Shown piece after piece: positions 1 through 5,899 of a DNA stretch of 9,693 nucleotides (position 1 is the first letter of the stretch; the number at the start of each line of letters is the position of its first letter). This stretch comes from Sulfurovum sp. (GTDB lineage Bacteria; Campylobacterota; Campylobacteria; Campylobacterales; Sulfurovaceae): contig DYTG01000064.1 of NCBI GenBank assembly GCA_020726085.1, positions 1 to 9,693 of the forward strand. The letters are read 5' to 3'. The translations under genes were made by a program, and so were the position numbers. The notes below the pieces were generated by a model. That model worked only from the letters and a program-made list of their open reading frames with translations, was not told the origin of the DNA and ran no database searches.

Positions 1-717
1 AGTGTTAAGTTTTTGGAGCAACACAATAGGACGCTCTTTGGATAAAAGTAGTTCTTCTTCTTTGGATGATATTTGAGCAAGTTTTTTTGCCATTTGAGTA
101 TCTCTCACCATTATAACCAAAGGTTTATGGGGGCGATTTTTGCGTTTACGCAGGGTTTGTACCGCTTTATAGTTGGAGGCATCGCAAATCAAATGATACC
201 CTCCTGCTCCCTTAATGGCTACAATTTTCCCCTCTTGAATAATTTGCACTACTCTATCAATGATTTGACTTTGACTAACGCCTAAGGCTTGACATTTGTC
301 TCGTAATTCCAACGTTGCCCCACACTCAAAGCACCCAATAGGCTGGGCATGGTAGCGACGATTGGAAGGCGTACAAAGCTCCGCTTCACACGCATCGCAA
401 ATCGCAACATCAGGGGGCATAAGGACAAAGGTATCGTGTTGCATTTGGCTTTGGATAATAGAAAACTGCGCATAGCTTTGAGGCTCGATAGTATAAAAAT
501 TGATAGCATTAATACAAGCCAGTGGGGGCTTTCGAGACTCTAGATGATCCACAAAATCTTTTAATAGCTCTCTGGTGGTATTAATCCTAATGCTTACTCC
601 CTTAGAGTCATTCCAAACCTCTCTATAAACGCCAAAACGCATCGCCAAAGCATAGACAAAGGGAGGAAACCCCACCCCTTGAACCGTGCCTTGAATATCT
701 ATTTGATAACTCTCCAC
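1..717 (-). CDS. hypF: HypF carbamoyltransferase, N-terminal 239 residues (partial)
   Basis: HypF makes the CN ligands of [NiFe]-hydrogenase in the cytoplasm: it activates the carbamoyl group of carbamoyl phosphate with ATP and passes it to the C-terminal Cys of HypE. The frame is open from a GTG at 717-715 to the window edge. The GTG follows a good AGGAGAG ribosome site. Residues 1-90 form an acylphosphatase-like domain (GTVQGVGF at 10-17). Residues 107-132 form a zinc finger, C107-x2-C110-x18-C129-x2-C132, followed by RRYHAQP-type residues. From about 155 a YrdC/Sua5-like domain begins (VAIKGAGGYHLICDA at 166-180, then the NRPHKPL and RPIVLL motifs). Two points are odd: the residue normally Arg in GFRPF is Pro18, and only one CxxC-x18-CxxC module is present where E. 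coli HypF has two. The C-terminal two thirds (rest of YrdC and the Kae1-like domain) lie outside the window. Confidence 0.93.
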   Translation of the reverse strand, partial: MESYQIDIQGTVQGVGFPPFVYALAMRFGVYREVWNDSKGVSIRINTTRELLKDFVDHLESRKPPLACINAINFYTIEPQSYAQFSIIQSQMQHDTFVLMPPDVAICDACEAELCTPSNRRYHAQPIGCFECGATLELRDKCQALGVSQSQIIDRVVQIIQEGKIVAIKGAGGYHLICDASNYKAVQTLRKRKNRPHKPLVIMVRDTQMAKKLAQISSKEEELLLSKERPIVLLQKLNT

Positions 718-1154
718 CGATACTCTCCTTGATCTATCGCATCATTTCTCATCCCCAATAGGAGAGAGTGTGAAATAATAATGGTTAATTGACCTTATGC
801 ACCTACACCCTATTCGTAAAATAGGAGATAGAATGACATTTTGGAAGTGGGACTTCGATCCCACCTATTGACTTAGACAGCAATGAAAACCAAATATTGG
901 CTTTTTGTGGGATTAAAGTCCCACTTCCGATAAAAGCGCGCAAGTCAAACAAAACCCCCCTATTTTAGGGCTTACAGGTGATTATTATATCTTATTTTCC
1001 TTATGAATATTTTAGTGTAGTCACGGAAAATTATTGTGTCATTTTGCTTCGCAAAGCTCTATAGTGGGAGGTTTAAATGTGTAACATCAGTTATTAAAGA
1101 GTACGGGATGATACTTGCATTGCAAACCTTAAAATTTCTTGCAAAGATACAAAG
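718..1154. other. Non-coding region between hypF and a broken gene
   Basis: I see no intact gene here. It holds the hypF ribosome site (AGGAGAG, about 723-729 on the minus strand), a small CCTATT...AATAGG hairpin (about 809-825), the REPIN-like element (843-928), and a CCCTA-TTT-TAGGG hairpin (958-970). It also holds a TTTGC-TTC-GCAAA hairpin (1043-1055) and a strong ribosome-site-like GGAGG (1067-1071) before ATG 1077. That ATG leads to only six codons and a TAA (see findings). The phrase ATAGGAGA occurs near 759 and 821. No clear hypF promoter could be fixed. Confidence 0.6.
843..928. repeat. REPIN-like inverted pair of short hairpins
   Basis: Two 22-nt arms (843-864 and 907-928) are inverted copies of each other, matching at 20 of 22 positions. 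The only differences are two adjacent bases. Each arm is itself a small palindrome: GTGGGA-6 nt-TCCCAC at 847-864 and again at 907-924. The arms are separated by 42 nt. This is the architecture of REPINs (two REP sequences head to head), which are mobilised by RAYT transposases in other bacteria. No RAYT gene is in the window. Alternatives are a MITE remnant or a structured RNA element. The identification rests on symmetry alone; the copy number in the genome is unknown. Confidence 0.6.
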
Positions 1155-1539
1155 ATGTCAAAAGCACTCTCGCCCGACCATAAACTCCCTCCCAAAATTC
1201 AAGCCAAACAGGTGATATTAATATCCGATGAGGAGAGTATTAAATTTTTTGCGTGTGAATTGGAGAGCTTTCATCACTTTGCACCGATGTTTGAGAAGTA
1301 CAAATCCTTTTTATCGCAAGATGGACTCTATTTGCTTTTTTGTGACCGATTTGGAGAGCAATGGGAGGTTTGAGTATGAGGGTATCGGCTTTAGTGCCTA
1401 TATGCTAGATGAGAGTTCAGTTTGGAATGAGCTAATCAAACTAGCAGACCTTGATAAGGGCGATATGAAAAAGCTCTCCGCCGATGAGATGTGTGCTATG
1501 ATTGGCGAAAGCTCCAAGCAGATTATGGGTGCGGTTTAA
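1155..1539 (+). pseudogene. Unrecognised gene broken by one frameshift at a T6 tract
   Basis: Two overlapping reading frames read like halves of one protein. Frame one starts at ATG 1155 and ends at 1373. Frame two carries the C-terminal half to the TAA at 1537-1539. The join lies at or near the six-T run 1336-1341: removing one T gives a continuous protein of 127 residues passing through LLFVTDLESNGRFEYEGIGF. The predicted product is acidic and soluble, with no signal peptide or membrane helix, and its last 30 residues look helical. I do not recognise the family. No good ribosome site precedes 1155, and the gene probably began further upstream (1077-1154 also looks coding in part). It may be a dead gene, a phase-variable one, or a base-call error. 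Confidence 0.6.
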
Positions 1540-1554
1540 ACTCTTTTTGCTTTA

Positions 1555-1587
1555 TGTGCGGCTGTGTCGCACACAATAGGGTTTTTT
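1555..1587 (+). terminator. Weak hairpin with delayed T-run after the broken gene
   Basis: The 6-bp stem TGTGCG (1555-1560) / CGCACA (1568-1573) has a 7-nt loop. A run of six T begins nine bases later (1582-1587). The gap between stem and T-run is longer than in a standard intrinsic terminator, so this is only a candidate. Confidence 0.3.
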
Positions 1588-1628
1588 GGATGCCCATACC
1601 TTCCACTTTCCTATTTTATGCCTCTCAG

Positions 1629-1656
1629 TTGTCTGTATTAACGATTTGGCTATAAT
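1629..1656 (+). promoter_or_regulatory. Probable guaB sigma-70 promoter
   Basis: A perfect TATAAT lies at 1651-1656. A TTGTCT (four of six to TTGACA) lies at 1629-1634, giving a 16-bp spacer. The leader to the guaB ATG would be about 37 nt. The string TTGGCTATAAT around the -10 box is identical to that upstream of ilvC. Confidence 0.7.
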
Positions 1657-1699
1657 GTCAAAATTTATCAATTACCAAACTATTAGGAGAGATTAGAAT

Positions 1700-3145
1700 A
1701 TGAGAATCAAGAAAAAAGCTTTAACCTTTGAAGATGTACTACTTGTCCCCCAGCACTCTACTGTGCTACCCAAAGAGGTATCGGTCAAAAGTCACTTAAC
1801 CAAACGTGTCACACTCAATATCCCTATCGTATCGGCAGCAATGGATACCGTCACGGAGTACAAAGCCGCCATTGCTTTGGCACGATTGGGGGGAATTGGG
1901 ATTATTCACAAAAACATGGACATTGAATCGCAAGTAAACCAAATCAAAAAAGTCAAAAAGTCCGAAAGCGGTATCATCATTGACCCTATTTACATCTCTC
2001 CCGATGCTACCATCGCAACCGCAGACGCTTTGATGGGCGAGTATAGGATTTCGGGCGTACCCGTCGTGGATGAAAATCGCAAACTTATAGGTATCATTAC
2101 CAATCGTGATATGAAATTTATAACCGATACCTCCAAGCGTGTTGAAGAGCTGATGAGCAAAATGCCCCTTGTGACAAGCAAACCAGGTATTACACTCGAA
2201 GATGCCGCCAAAATCTTGCAACAACACAAAATTGAAAAACTTCCCATCGTCGATGAAAACGATATTTTGCAAGGACTTATTACCATCAAAGATATTGAAC
2301 GCAAAATCCAATTCCCCGATGCCAACAAAGATAGCTTTGGGAGGTTGCGTGTAGGTGCTGCAATAGGCGTGGGGCAGTTTGAACGTGCTAGGGCGTTGGT
2401 TGAAGCAGGGGCGGATGTATTGGTACTAGACTCCGCTCATGGGCATTCACAAGGCATTATCGATACCCTCCGAGAGATCAAAGAGAGCCTTGATATTGAT
2501 GTCATTGCAGGAAATATCGCTACAGGTTCAGCCGCAAAAGATCTAATCGCCGCAGGAGCCGATGCGCTCAAGGTTGGCATTGGGCCTGGAAGCATCTGTA
2601 CTACTCGCATTGTTGCAGGTGTGGGTGTGCCTCAAATTTCCGCTATCGATGAGGTGGCACAAGTGGCCAATCTTGAAAATGTACCCGTAATAGCCGATGG
2701 GGGGATTAAATACTCAGGCGATATTGCCAAAGCTCTTGCGGTGGGTGCGAGTAGTGTGATGCTGGGTTCGGCATTGGCAGGGACTTATGAAGCACCAGGT
2801 GAAACCATCATCTTCAACGGTAGAAAATTCAAAAGCTATCGTGGAATGGGAAGTATTGGGGCAATGACCAAAGGGAGCAATGACCGCTATTTCCAAGAGG
2901 GAACGGCAGCGGATAAACTCGTACCTGAAGGCATTGAGGGGCGTGTTCCTTATCGAGGTAAAATCGAAGAGATAGTCCATCAGATGATCGGAGGACTACG
3001 AAGCTCTATGGGGTATTGCGGCAGCAAAGATATTGCTACACTGTGGAAGAGAGCTGAGTTTGTAGAGATTACCGCAGCAGGACTCAAAGAGTCGCACGTT
3101 CACGATGTCACCATTACCAAAGAGTCGCCCAATTACCATGCCTAA
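1700..3145 (+). CDS. guaB: IMP dehydrogenase
   Basis: This enzyme oxidises IMP to XMP with NAD+, the committed step to GMP, in the cytoplasm as a tetramer or octamer. The 481-residue length is normal for bacterial GuaB. A (beta/alpha)8 barrel is interrupted by two CBS domains (about residues 95-205), which usually bind purine nucleotides and set allosteric control. Visible landmarks are PIVSAAMDTVTE near residue 45, DSAHGH with Asp244 (NAD site), and the catalytic loop GPGSICTTR with Cys300. IADGGIKYSGDIAKA is the IMP phosphate site, and RYF with Arg396 is the mobile flap. ATG 1700 has an AGGAGAG ribosome site (1685-1691) eight bases upstream. The gene appears monocistronic. Two A6 runs in it (for example 1712-1717) are in frame, so homopolymer miscalling is not general in this sequence. 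Confidence 0.98.
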   Translation: MRIKKKALTFEDVLLVPQHSTVLPKEVSVKSHLTKRVTLNIPIVSAAMDTVTEYKAAIALARLGGIGIIHKNMDIESQVNQIKKVKKSESGIIIDPIYISPDATIATADALMGEYRISGVPVVDENRKLIGIITNRDMKFITDTSKRVEELMSKMPLVTSKPGITLEDAAKILQQHKIEKLPIVDENDILQGLITIKDIERKIQFPDANKDSFGRLRVGAAIGVGQFERARALVEAGADVLVLDSAHGHSQGIIDTLREIKESLDIDVIAGNIATGSAAKDLIAAGADALKVGIGPGSICTTRIVAGVGVPQISAIDEVAQVANLENVPVIADGGIKYSGDIAKALAVGASSVMLGSALAGTYEAPGETIIFNGRKFKSYRGMGSIGAMTKGSNDRYFQEGTAADKLVPEGIEGRVPYRGKIEEIVHQMIGGLRSSMGYCGSKDIATLWKRAEFVEITAAGLKESHVHDVTITKESPNYHA

Positions 3146-3154
3146 AGCAATCCG

Positions 3155-3184
3155 TTTGCTCTTATTCGAAGCGATAAGGGCAAA
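3155..3184. other. Stem-loop just after guaB, no T-run
   Basis: An 11-bp stem (TTTGCTCTTAT 3155-3165 with ATAAGGGCAAA 3174-3184, one G-T pair) closes an 8-nt loop ten bases past the guaB stop. Neither strand has a T-run after it, so it is not a standard intrinsic terminator. It could stabilise the 3' end of the guaB mRNA or act with Rho. Confidence 0.5.
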
Positions 3185-3285
3185 ATGAAAAGCCTAAAAA
3201 AGATTGATACTGCTCAATTGGAGTCAATATTTTATACTTTTTTTAGAGATGTTTGTTTTTTCTTGCTTTTATCCTTTTATTAGGG

Positions 3286-3291
3286 TACAAT
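3286..3291 (+). promoter_or_regulatory. Candidate -10 box for the cold-shock gene
   Basis: TACAAT is preceded by a very T-rich stretch (about 3237-3281) and by no clear -35 box. This is the pattern described for sigma-70 promoters in Campylobacter and Helicobacter. Transcription from here would give a leader of about 135 nt before the TTG start. Confidence 0.45.
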
Positions 3292-3432
3292 ATTTGACTT
3301 AAAGATGATTTAGAGTTTCATCTATTTTTGGTTTACTTTTATTGATAATAACGAATTAATACTGCATTTACCTCATATACACAAACTCCTTATGACACTT
3401 TAACAACAAACACAAACTCAAAAGGATTTGCA

Positions 3433-3651
3433 TTGGCAGATACACACAACGGAACCGTCAAATGGTTTAACAGCGAAAAAGGTTTTGGATTTATCCAATT
3501 GGAAGATGGAAGTAAAGATCTCTTTGTACACTATAGTGACATTCAAAATACAAGCCACGGAAGAGTCTCGCTTGAAGATGGTCAAAAAGTAAGCTTTGAG
3601 ATTGGTGATAGCCCAAAAGGCAAACAAGCCAAAAATGTTCAAGCACTTTAA
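3433..3651 (+). CDS. Cold-shock domain protein (CspA family)
   Basis: This is a single-stranded RNA/DNA-binding chaperone that melts mRNA structure. The 72 residues form one five-stranded cold-shock domain: GTVKWFNSEKGFGFI with RNP1 KGFGFI at 16-21, then RNP2 LFVHY at 30-34. The C-terminal strand runs through VSFEIGDSPKGKQAKNVQ. The start is TTG at 3433, chosen because AAAGGA (3421-3426) lies six bases upstream, the domain begins within eight residues, and no in-frame ATG fits. A rare start codon together with a long leader is in keeping with post-transcriptional control, as in E. coli cspA, but no specific regulatory element was identified. It is a single gene. Confidence 0.93.
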   Translation: MADTHNGTVKWFNSEKGFGFIQLEDGSKDLFVHYSDIQNTSHGRVSLEDGQKVSFEIGDSPKGKQAKNVQAL

Positions 3652-3665
3652 TCGTTTTTGTTTCC

Positions 3666-3741
3666 AACGCTCTTAAGAGCCTACTCAAACCACTCTTACA
3701 CTCTATTGGCGTTCAAGATTTCACGATACCAATAGAGCGTT
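3666..3741. other. Overlapping inverted repeats between csp and ispA
   Basis: This convergent gap holds a perfect 12-bp palindrome GCTCTTAAGAGC (3669-3680) and a perfect 9-bp stem CTCTATTGG (3701-3709) / CCAATAGAG (3729-3737). It also holds an alternative 8-bp pairing, AACGCTCT (3666-3673) with AGAGCGTT (3734-3741), which excludes the other two. No T-run follows on either strand. A bidirectional 3'-end structure is the simplest reading. Confidence 0.45.
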
Positions 3742-3790
3742 ATGAAGCTAGCCTTCGTAACGAGTAAAACTCCTCTCTGTAGAATTTAAG

Positions 3791-4645
3791 CTATTTTCTT
3801 TTGTGGCGAAAGAGGTAGGGATTTATCACGCTTTCCAACGCCTCTCGAAGGGGTTTTTCAAAGATTGTTAGCTCTTGTTGGAGTCTAGTCGCCAAGCTAT
3901 CCGCCTTGTTTATCGAGACTTGCACTCCCAAGAGATTGACAAAACTGTTTTTGTTGCCATCGTTGCCTGTAGTTTTACCTGCTTCTTGTTCGCTTTGGGT
4001 AGCATCGATAATATCGTCTTGAATCTGAAAAAGCAACCCCACATCAAGTCCAAATTGATAAAGCCTATCTTGCGTCTTTTTGTCCAAATCGACAATTACA
4101 GCGCCCATAAGCAAAGAAGCGGCGATGAGTTTGGCGGTTTTGTTGATATGAAGCGTTTTGAGTTGTTCGATGGTTAGGGGGGTGTTTTCAAAATAGCAAT
4201 CAATGGCTTGACCCAGTACCATCCCGCCACTTCCGCCGTTTTGCCCTAATATCTTAATGAGTTTTATTTTGACATCGTCACGCAAAGGAGCTGTAGCAAT
4301 AGAGTAAAAAGCATCGCTATTGAGCGCATCTCCTGCAAGTATAGCCGTCGTCTCATCGTATTTTTTGTGAATAGTTTCAAAACCTCGACGCAACGGAGCA
4401 TCATCCATGGAGGGCAAATCATCGTGTATAAGTGAGTAGGTATGAAACATCTCAACCCCCAAAGCAACACGCATCGAAGCATCATACAAAAGCGGCTCAT
4501 AAGCATCCACGACACTTAGTAAAAGCATAGGGCGAAAGCGTTTGCCCCCTGCAATGAGCATCATGCCCAAAGCATCTTCGTAGATAGGGTGAAAGGTTTG
4601 GATTTTGGGTAGGTTTTCTTGTAGATATTTTTCAAATTTTTGCAT
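3791..4645 (-). CDS. ispA: Farnesyl diphosphate synthase (short-chain polyprenyl synthase)
   Basis: It condenses IPP with DMAPP and then GPP to make farnesyl diphosphate, the precursor of undecaprenyl carriers and quinone side chains. The 284-residue length is normal. Motifs in order are GGKRFRP (33-39, IPP binding), the first Asp-rich motif DDLPSMDD (75-82) with RRG (86-88), GQAIDC (145-150), the second Asp-rich motif DDIID (210-214), and GKTTGND near 223-229. The first motif has the two-residue insertion, with Tyr70 five residues before it, as in bacterial (type II) FPP synthases; this favours a C15 product. The usual GKD after GKT reads GND here. The start at 4645 fits the family, though the ribosome site is only a weak AGG. 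It diverges from the 4706 gene. Confidence 0.95.
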   Translation of the reverse strand: MQKFEKYLQENLPKIQTFHPIYEDALGMMLIAGGKRFRPMLLLSVVDAYEPLLYDASMRVALGVEMFHTYSLIHDDLPSMDDAPLRRGFETIHKKYDETTAILAGDALNSDAFYSIATAPLRDDVKIKLIKILGQNGGSGGMVLGQAIDCYFENTPLTIEQLKTLHINKTAKLIAASLLMGAVIVDLDKKTQDRLYQFGLDVGLLFQIQDDIIDATQSEQEAGKTTGNDGNKNSFVNLLGVQVSINKADSLATRLQQELTIFEKPLREALESVINPYLFRHKRK

Positions 4646-4676
4646 TTATAAAGCCTATATGTGATAAATTTAGATG

Positions 4677-4682
4677 ATTATA
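4677..4682 (-). promoter_or_regulatory. Probable ispA -10 box
   Basis: On the minus strand a perfect TATAAT follows TTTTGG and sits about 31 bases before the ispA ATG, giving a leader of roughly 24 nt. No convincing -35 box is seen. Confidence 0.6.
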
Positions 4683-4705
4683 CCAAAATAGGATAAAATG
4701 AAAAG

Positions 4706-4927
4706 ATGGATACCCAAACCAAAAAAAATCTAATCCAATGGACAAAACGAATCGTAACAACTCTATTGGTAGCTCTTTGGATAGCTAATATTATCAAAAT
4801 CGCCTCCTTCGAAGTTGATTTCAATCAACAAGCCACCTACTGTATCTTCTCAACCATGATAATTTTTGGAGTACTTATTGGTATCTATCAACTTATCGAA
4901 AGGTACGAGGGGGATTTAAAAGAGTAG
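4706..4927 (+). CDS. Small membrane protein with two helices, function unknown
   Basis: The 73-residue product has a basic N-terminus (KK, KR), one hydrophobic helix at about 15-33, a short polar stretch with FEVDFNQQ, a second helix at about 44-63, and an acidic tail (ERYEGDLKE). By the positive-inside rule the N-terminus is likely cytoplasmic, so both ends would be inside. I do not recognise the family. ATG 4706 is preceded by AAAAG directly and AGGA 12 bases upstream, so the ribosome site is poor. A nearby ATG at 4698 reads into a stop after 11 codons. It is divergent from ispA across 60 bp. Confidence 0.6.
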   Translation: MDTQTKKNLIQWTKRIVTTLLVALWIANIIKIASFEVDFNQQATYCIFSTMIIFGVLIGIYQLIERYEGDLKE

Positions 4928-5266
4928 GGCTTTGAGCCTAATGAGTTAAATTGAGATTTTGGGCAATTAACATTTTGATAAATGCTTTTATCATTTGCAT
5001 TTTTTAACCTTTCATGGAGTTCAATCTCTTGTTTTCTAGCTCTGCGTGTGCTGATAATTCTAATCCTATCGCCTCGCAAGGTAATAATTGCAGTATAGAG
5101 TTTAGCATCAATTAATCCAGTAGCAAAGAGTCGTTCTTCGTCTGTATATTGTGTTGGATACAACAGCACCAACACAATCAAAAAAGAGCTTTTGTGCCTC
5201 TTCAAAGTCTATACCGTGTTTGGCTTTATTGAATTGGCTTTTGTTCTCATCGTATTCAAAGTTCAT
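4888..5266 (-). pseudogene. brnT: Orphan BrnT-family toxin gene, frameshifted
   Basis: BrnT toxins are small RelE-fold ribonucleases normally encoded just before their antitoxin brnA. From ATG 5266-5264 one frame gives the typical N-terminus (MNFEYDENKSQFNKAKHGID and FEEAQKLFFD), but it runs into nonsense and stops at 5108. The next frame supplies the rest: YTDEERLFATGLIDAKLYTA from 5148, then RGDRIRIISTRRARKQE. The shift lies between about 5185 (a six-T run on this strand) and 5148. The normal stop also seems lost: the frame runs about 35 residues past the usual end to 4888, overlapping the 3' end of the 4706 gene. No brnA-like gene follows. Family assignment is by motif recall; the gene is probably dead. 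Confidence 0.78.
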
Positions 5267-5272
5267 AGGATG

Positions 5273-5284
5273 ATTATAGTATAA
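5273..5284 (-). promoter_or_regulatory. Possible near-leaderless promoter of the brnT remnant
   Basis: On the minus strand TATACT and an overlapping TATAAT lie only 7-15 bases before the brnT ATG, with no ribosome site between. If either is a -10 box, transcription would start at or within a few bases of the start codon. Confidence 0.35.
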
Positions 5285-5324
5285 AGGAGTTTGGATTTTC
5301 AATATTGTGGGAGGTGAATTTATA

Positions 5325-5388
5325 GGCTGCAACGAAATGCACCCTACGGCTTTTTTGACTTCGTGAGGTGAAGCGACTCGACTATAAT
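5325..5388 (+). other. Repeat-like stretch and stray TATAAT upstream of the HIT gene
   Basis: Within the 250-bp gap 5267-5516, GCTGCAACGAAATGCACC and CCTACGGC (5326-5350) form a GC-richer block that resembles short dispersed repeats seen in many genomes. I cannot confirm copies. It is followed by a small CTTC-7 nt-GAAG hairpin (about 5359-5373) and a TATAAT at 5383-5388. A TTGACT sits 22 bases before that box, too far for a standard promoter. Confidence 0.3.
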
Positions 5389-5476
5389 TAAGGGGTACTC
5401 AAATCACAAATTTAAGCAAATTTATCTGTTTTAAAAACCTTAGAGCCATTTTAGCTTCTTCTAACCCATAATTTGG

Positions 5477-5482
5477 GATAAT
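5477..5482 (+). promoter_or_regulatory. Candidate -10 box for the HIT gene
   Basis: GATAAT preceded by TTTGG lies 34 bases before the ATG at 5517, which gives a leader of roughly 28 nt. No -35 box is evident. Confidence 0.4.
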
Positions 5483-5516
5483 CACTCAAAATCTTAACAA
5501 CAAAAAAGGATAGTAA

Positions 5517-5870
5517 ATGTGTGTATTTTGTAAAATCGTAGTGGGCGAATTGCCCAGTAACAAAGAGGCGGAAAATGAGCATTTTTTGGCTTTTCACGAT
5601 CTTTATCCCAAAGCCCCCATGCATCTTTTGATTATCCCAAAGGCTCATATTGAGTGTTTTCAGGAGATAGATGCTCAAACGATGGCAGGACTTACGGAGT
5701 TTACTCAAGAGGTAGCTAGAAGAATGGGGCTTGATAAGGGTGGATACAGATTGATTACCAATAACGGTGAAGATGGTGGACAAGAGGTAAAACACCTACA
5801 CTTTCATCTTTTGGGTGGTGGGAAACTCAAATGGGAGCATCTCCACGACGAATCGCACAAAAGTATCTAA
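5517..5870 (+). CDS. HIT-family nucleotide hydrolase (HinT-like)
   Basis: Histidine-triad proteins of this branch hydrolyse purine nucleoside phosphoramidates and related adenylates in the cytoplasm. The 117 residues match the family length. The N-terminal CVFCKIVVGELPS carries the Cys pair (C2, C5) often seen in HinT. PMHLLIIPKAH (34-44) is the conserved strand. The catalytic triad motif HLHFHLL places His at 93, 95 and 97 after the TNNGEDGGQEV loop. The AAGGA ribosome site lies six bases before ATG 5517. It is a single gene, convergent with qmcA. The exact physiological substrate cannot be told from sequence. Confidence 0.95.
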   Translation: MCVFCKIVVGELPSNKEAENEHFLAFHDLYPKAPMHLLIIPKAHIECFQEIDAQTMAGLTEFTQEVARRMGLDKGGYRLITNNGEDGGQEVKHLHFHLLGGGKLKWEHLHDESHKSI

Positions 5871-5876
5871 TCTCTT

Positions 5877-5894
5877 TGGAGGATTTCTCCTCCA
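5877..5894. terminator. Hairpin between the convergent HIT and qmcA genes
   Basis: A perfect 7-bp stem TGGAGGA / TCCTCCA with a 4-nt loop fills the 29-bp gap between the two stop codons. It is well placed to end both transcripts, but neither strand has a T-run after it, so its strength as an intrinsic terminator is uncertain. Confidence 0.5.
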
Positions 5895-5899
5895 GTAGC

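Noticed and set aside
1796..2328. Minus-strand reading frames across guaB
   Set aside because: Antisense shadows of a strongly conserved gene; low-complexity translations with no family motif.
4938..5000. Twenty-residue minus-strand peptide (MQMIKAFIKMLIAQNLNLTH) behind a GAAAGG
   Set aside because: It has a passable ribosome site at the place where brnA would be expected, but shows no resemblance to BrnA and is too short to support as a gene.
1336..5185. Explaining both frameshifts as systematic homopolymer sequencing errors
   Set aside because: Comparable six-base runs in guaB (for example 1712-1717) are read correctly, and the exact site of the brnT shift is not fixed to its T6 run; an isolated error at either place remains possible.
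5267..5332. Longer BrnT start at 5332
   Set aside because: The added residues are not BrnT-like and contain the probable promoter; the family starts at MNFEYDEN.
5355..5388. TTGACT plus TATAAT as a full promoter
   Set aside because: The spacer is 22 bases, well outside the usable range; the TATAAT alone may still have some activity.
5451..5795. Minus-strand 114-residue frame across the HIT gene
   Set aside because: It is the shadow of a gene with a complete catalytic motif on the other strand.
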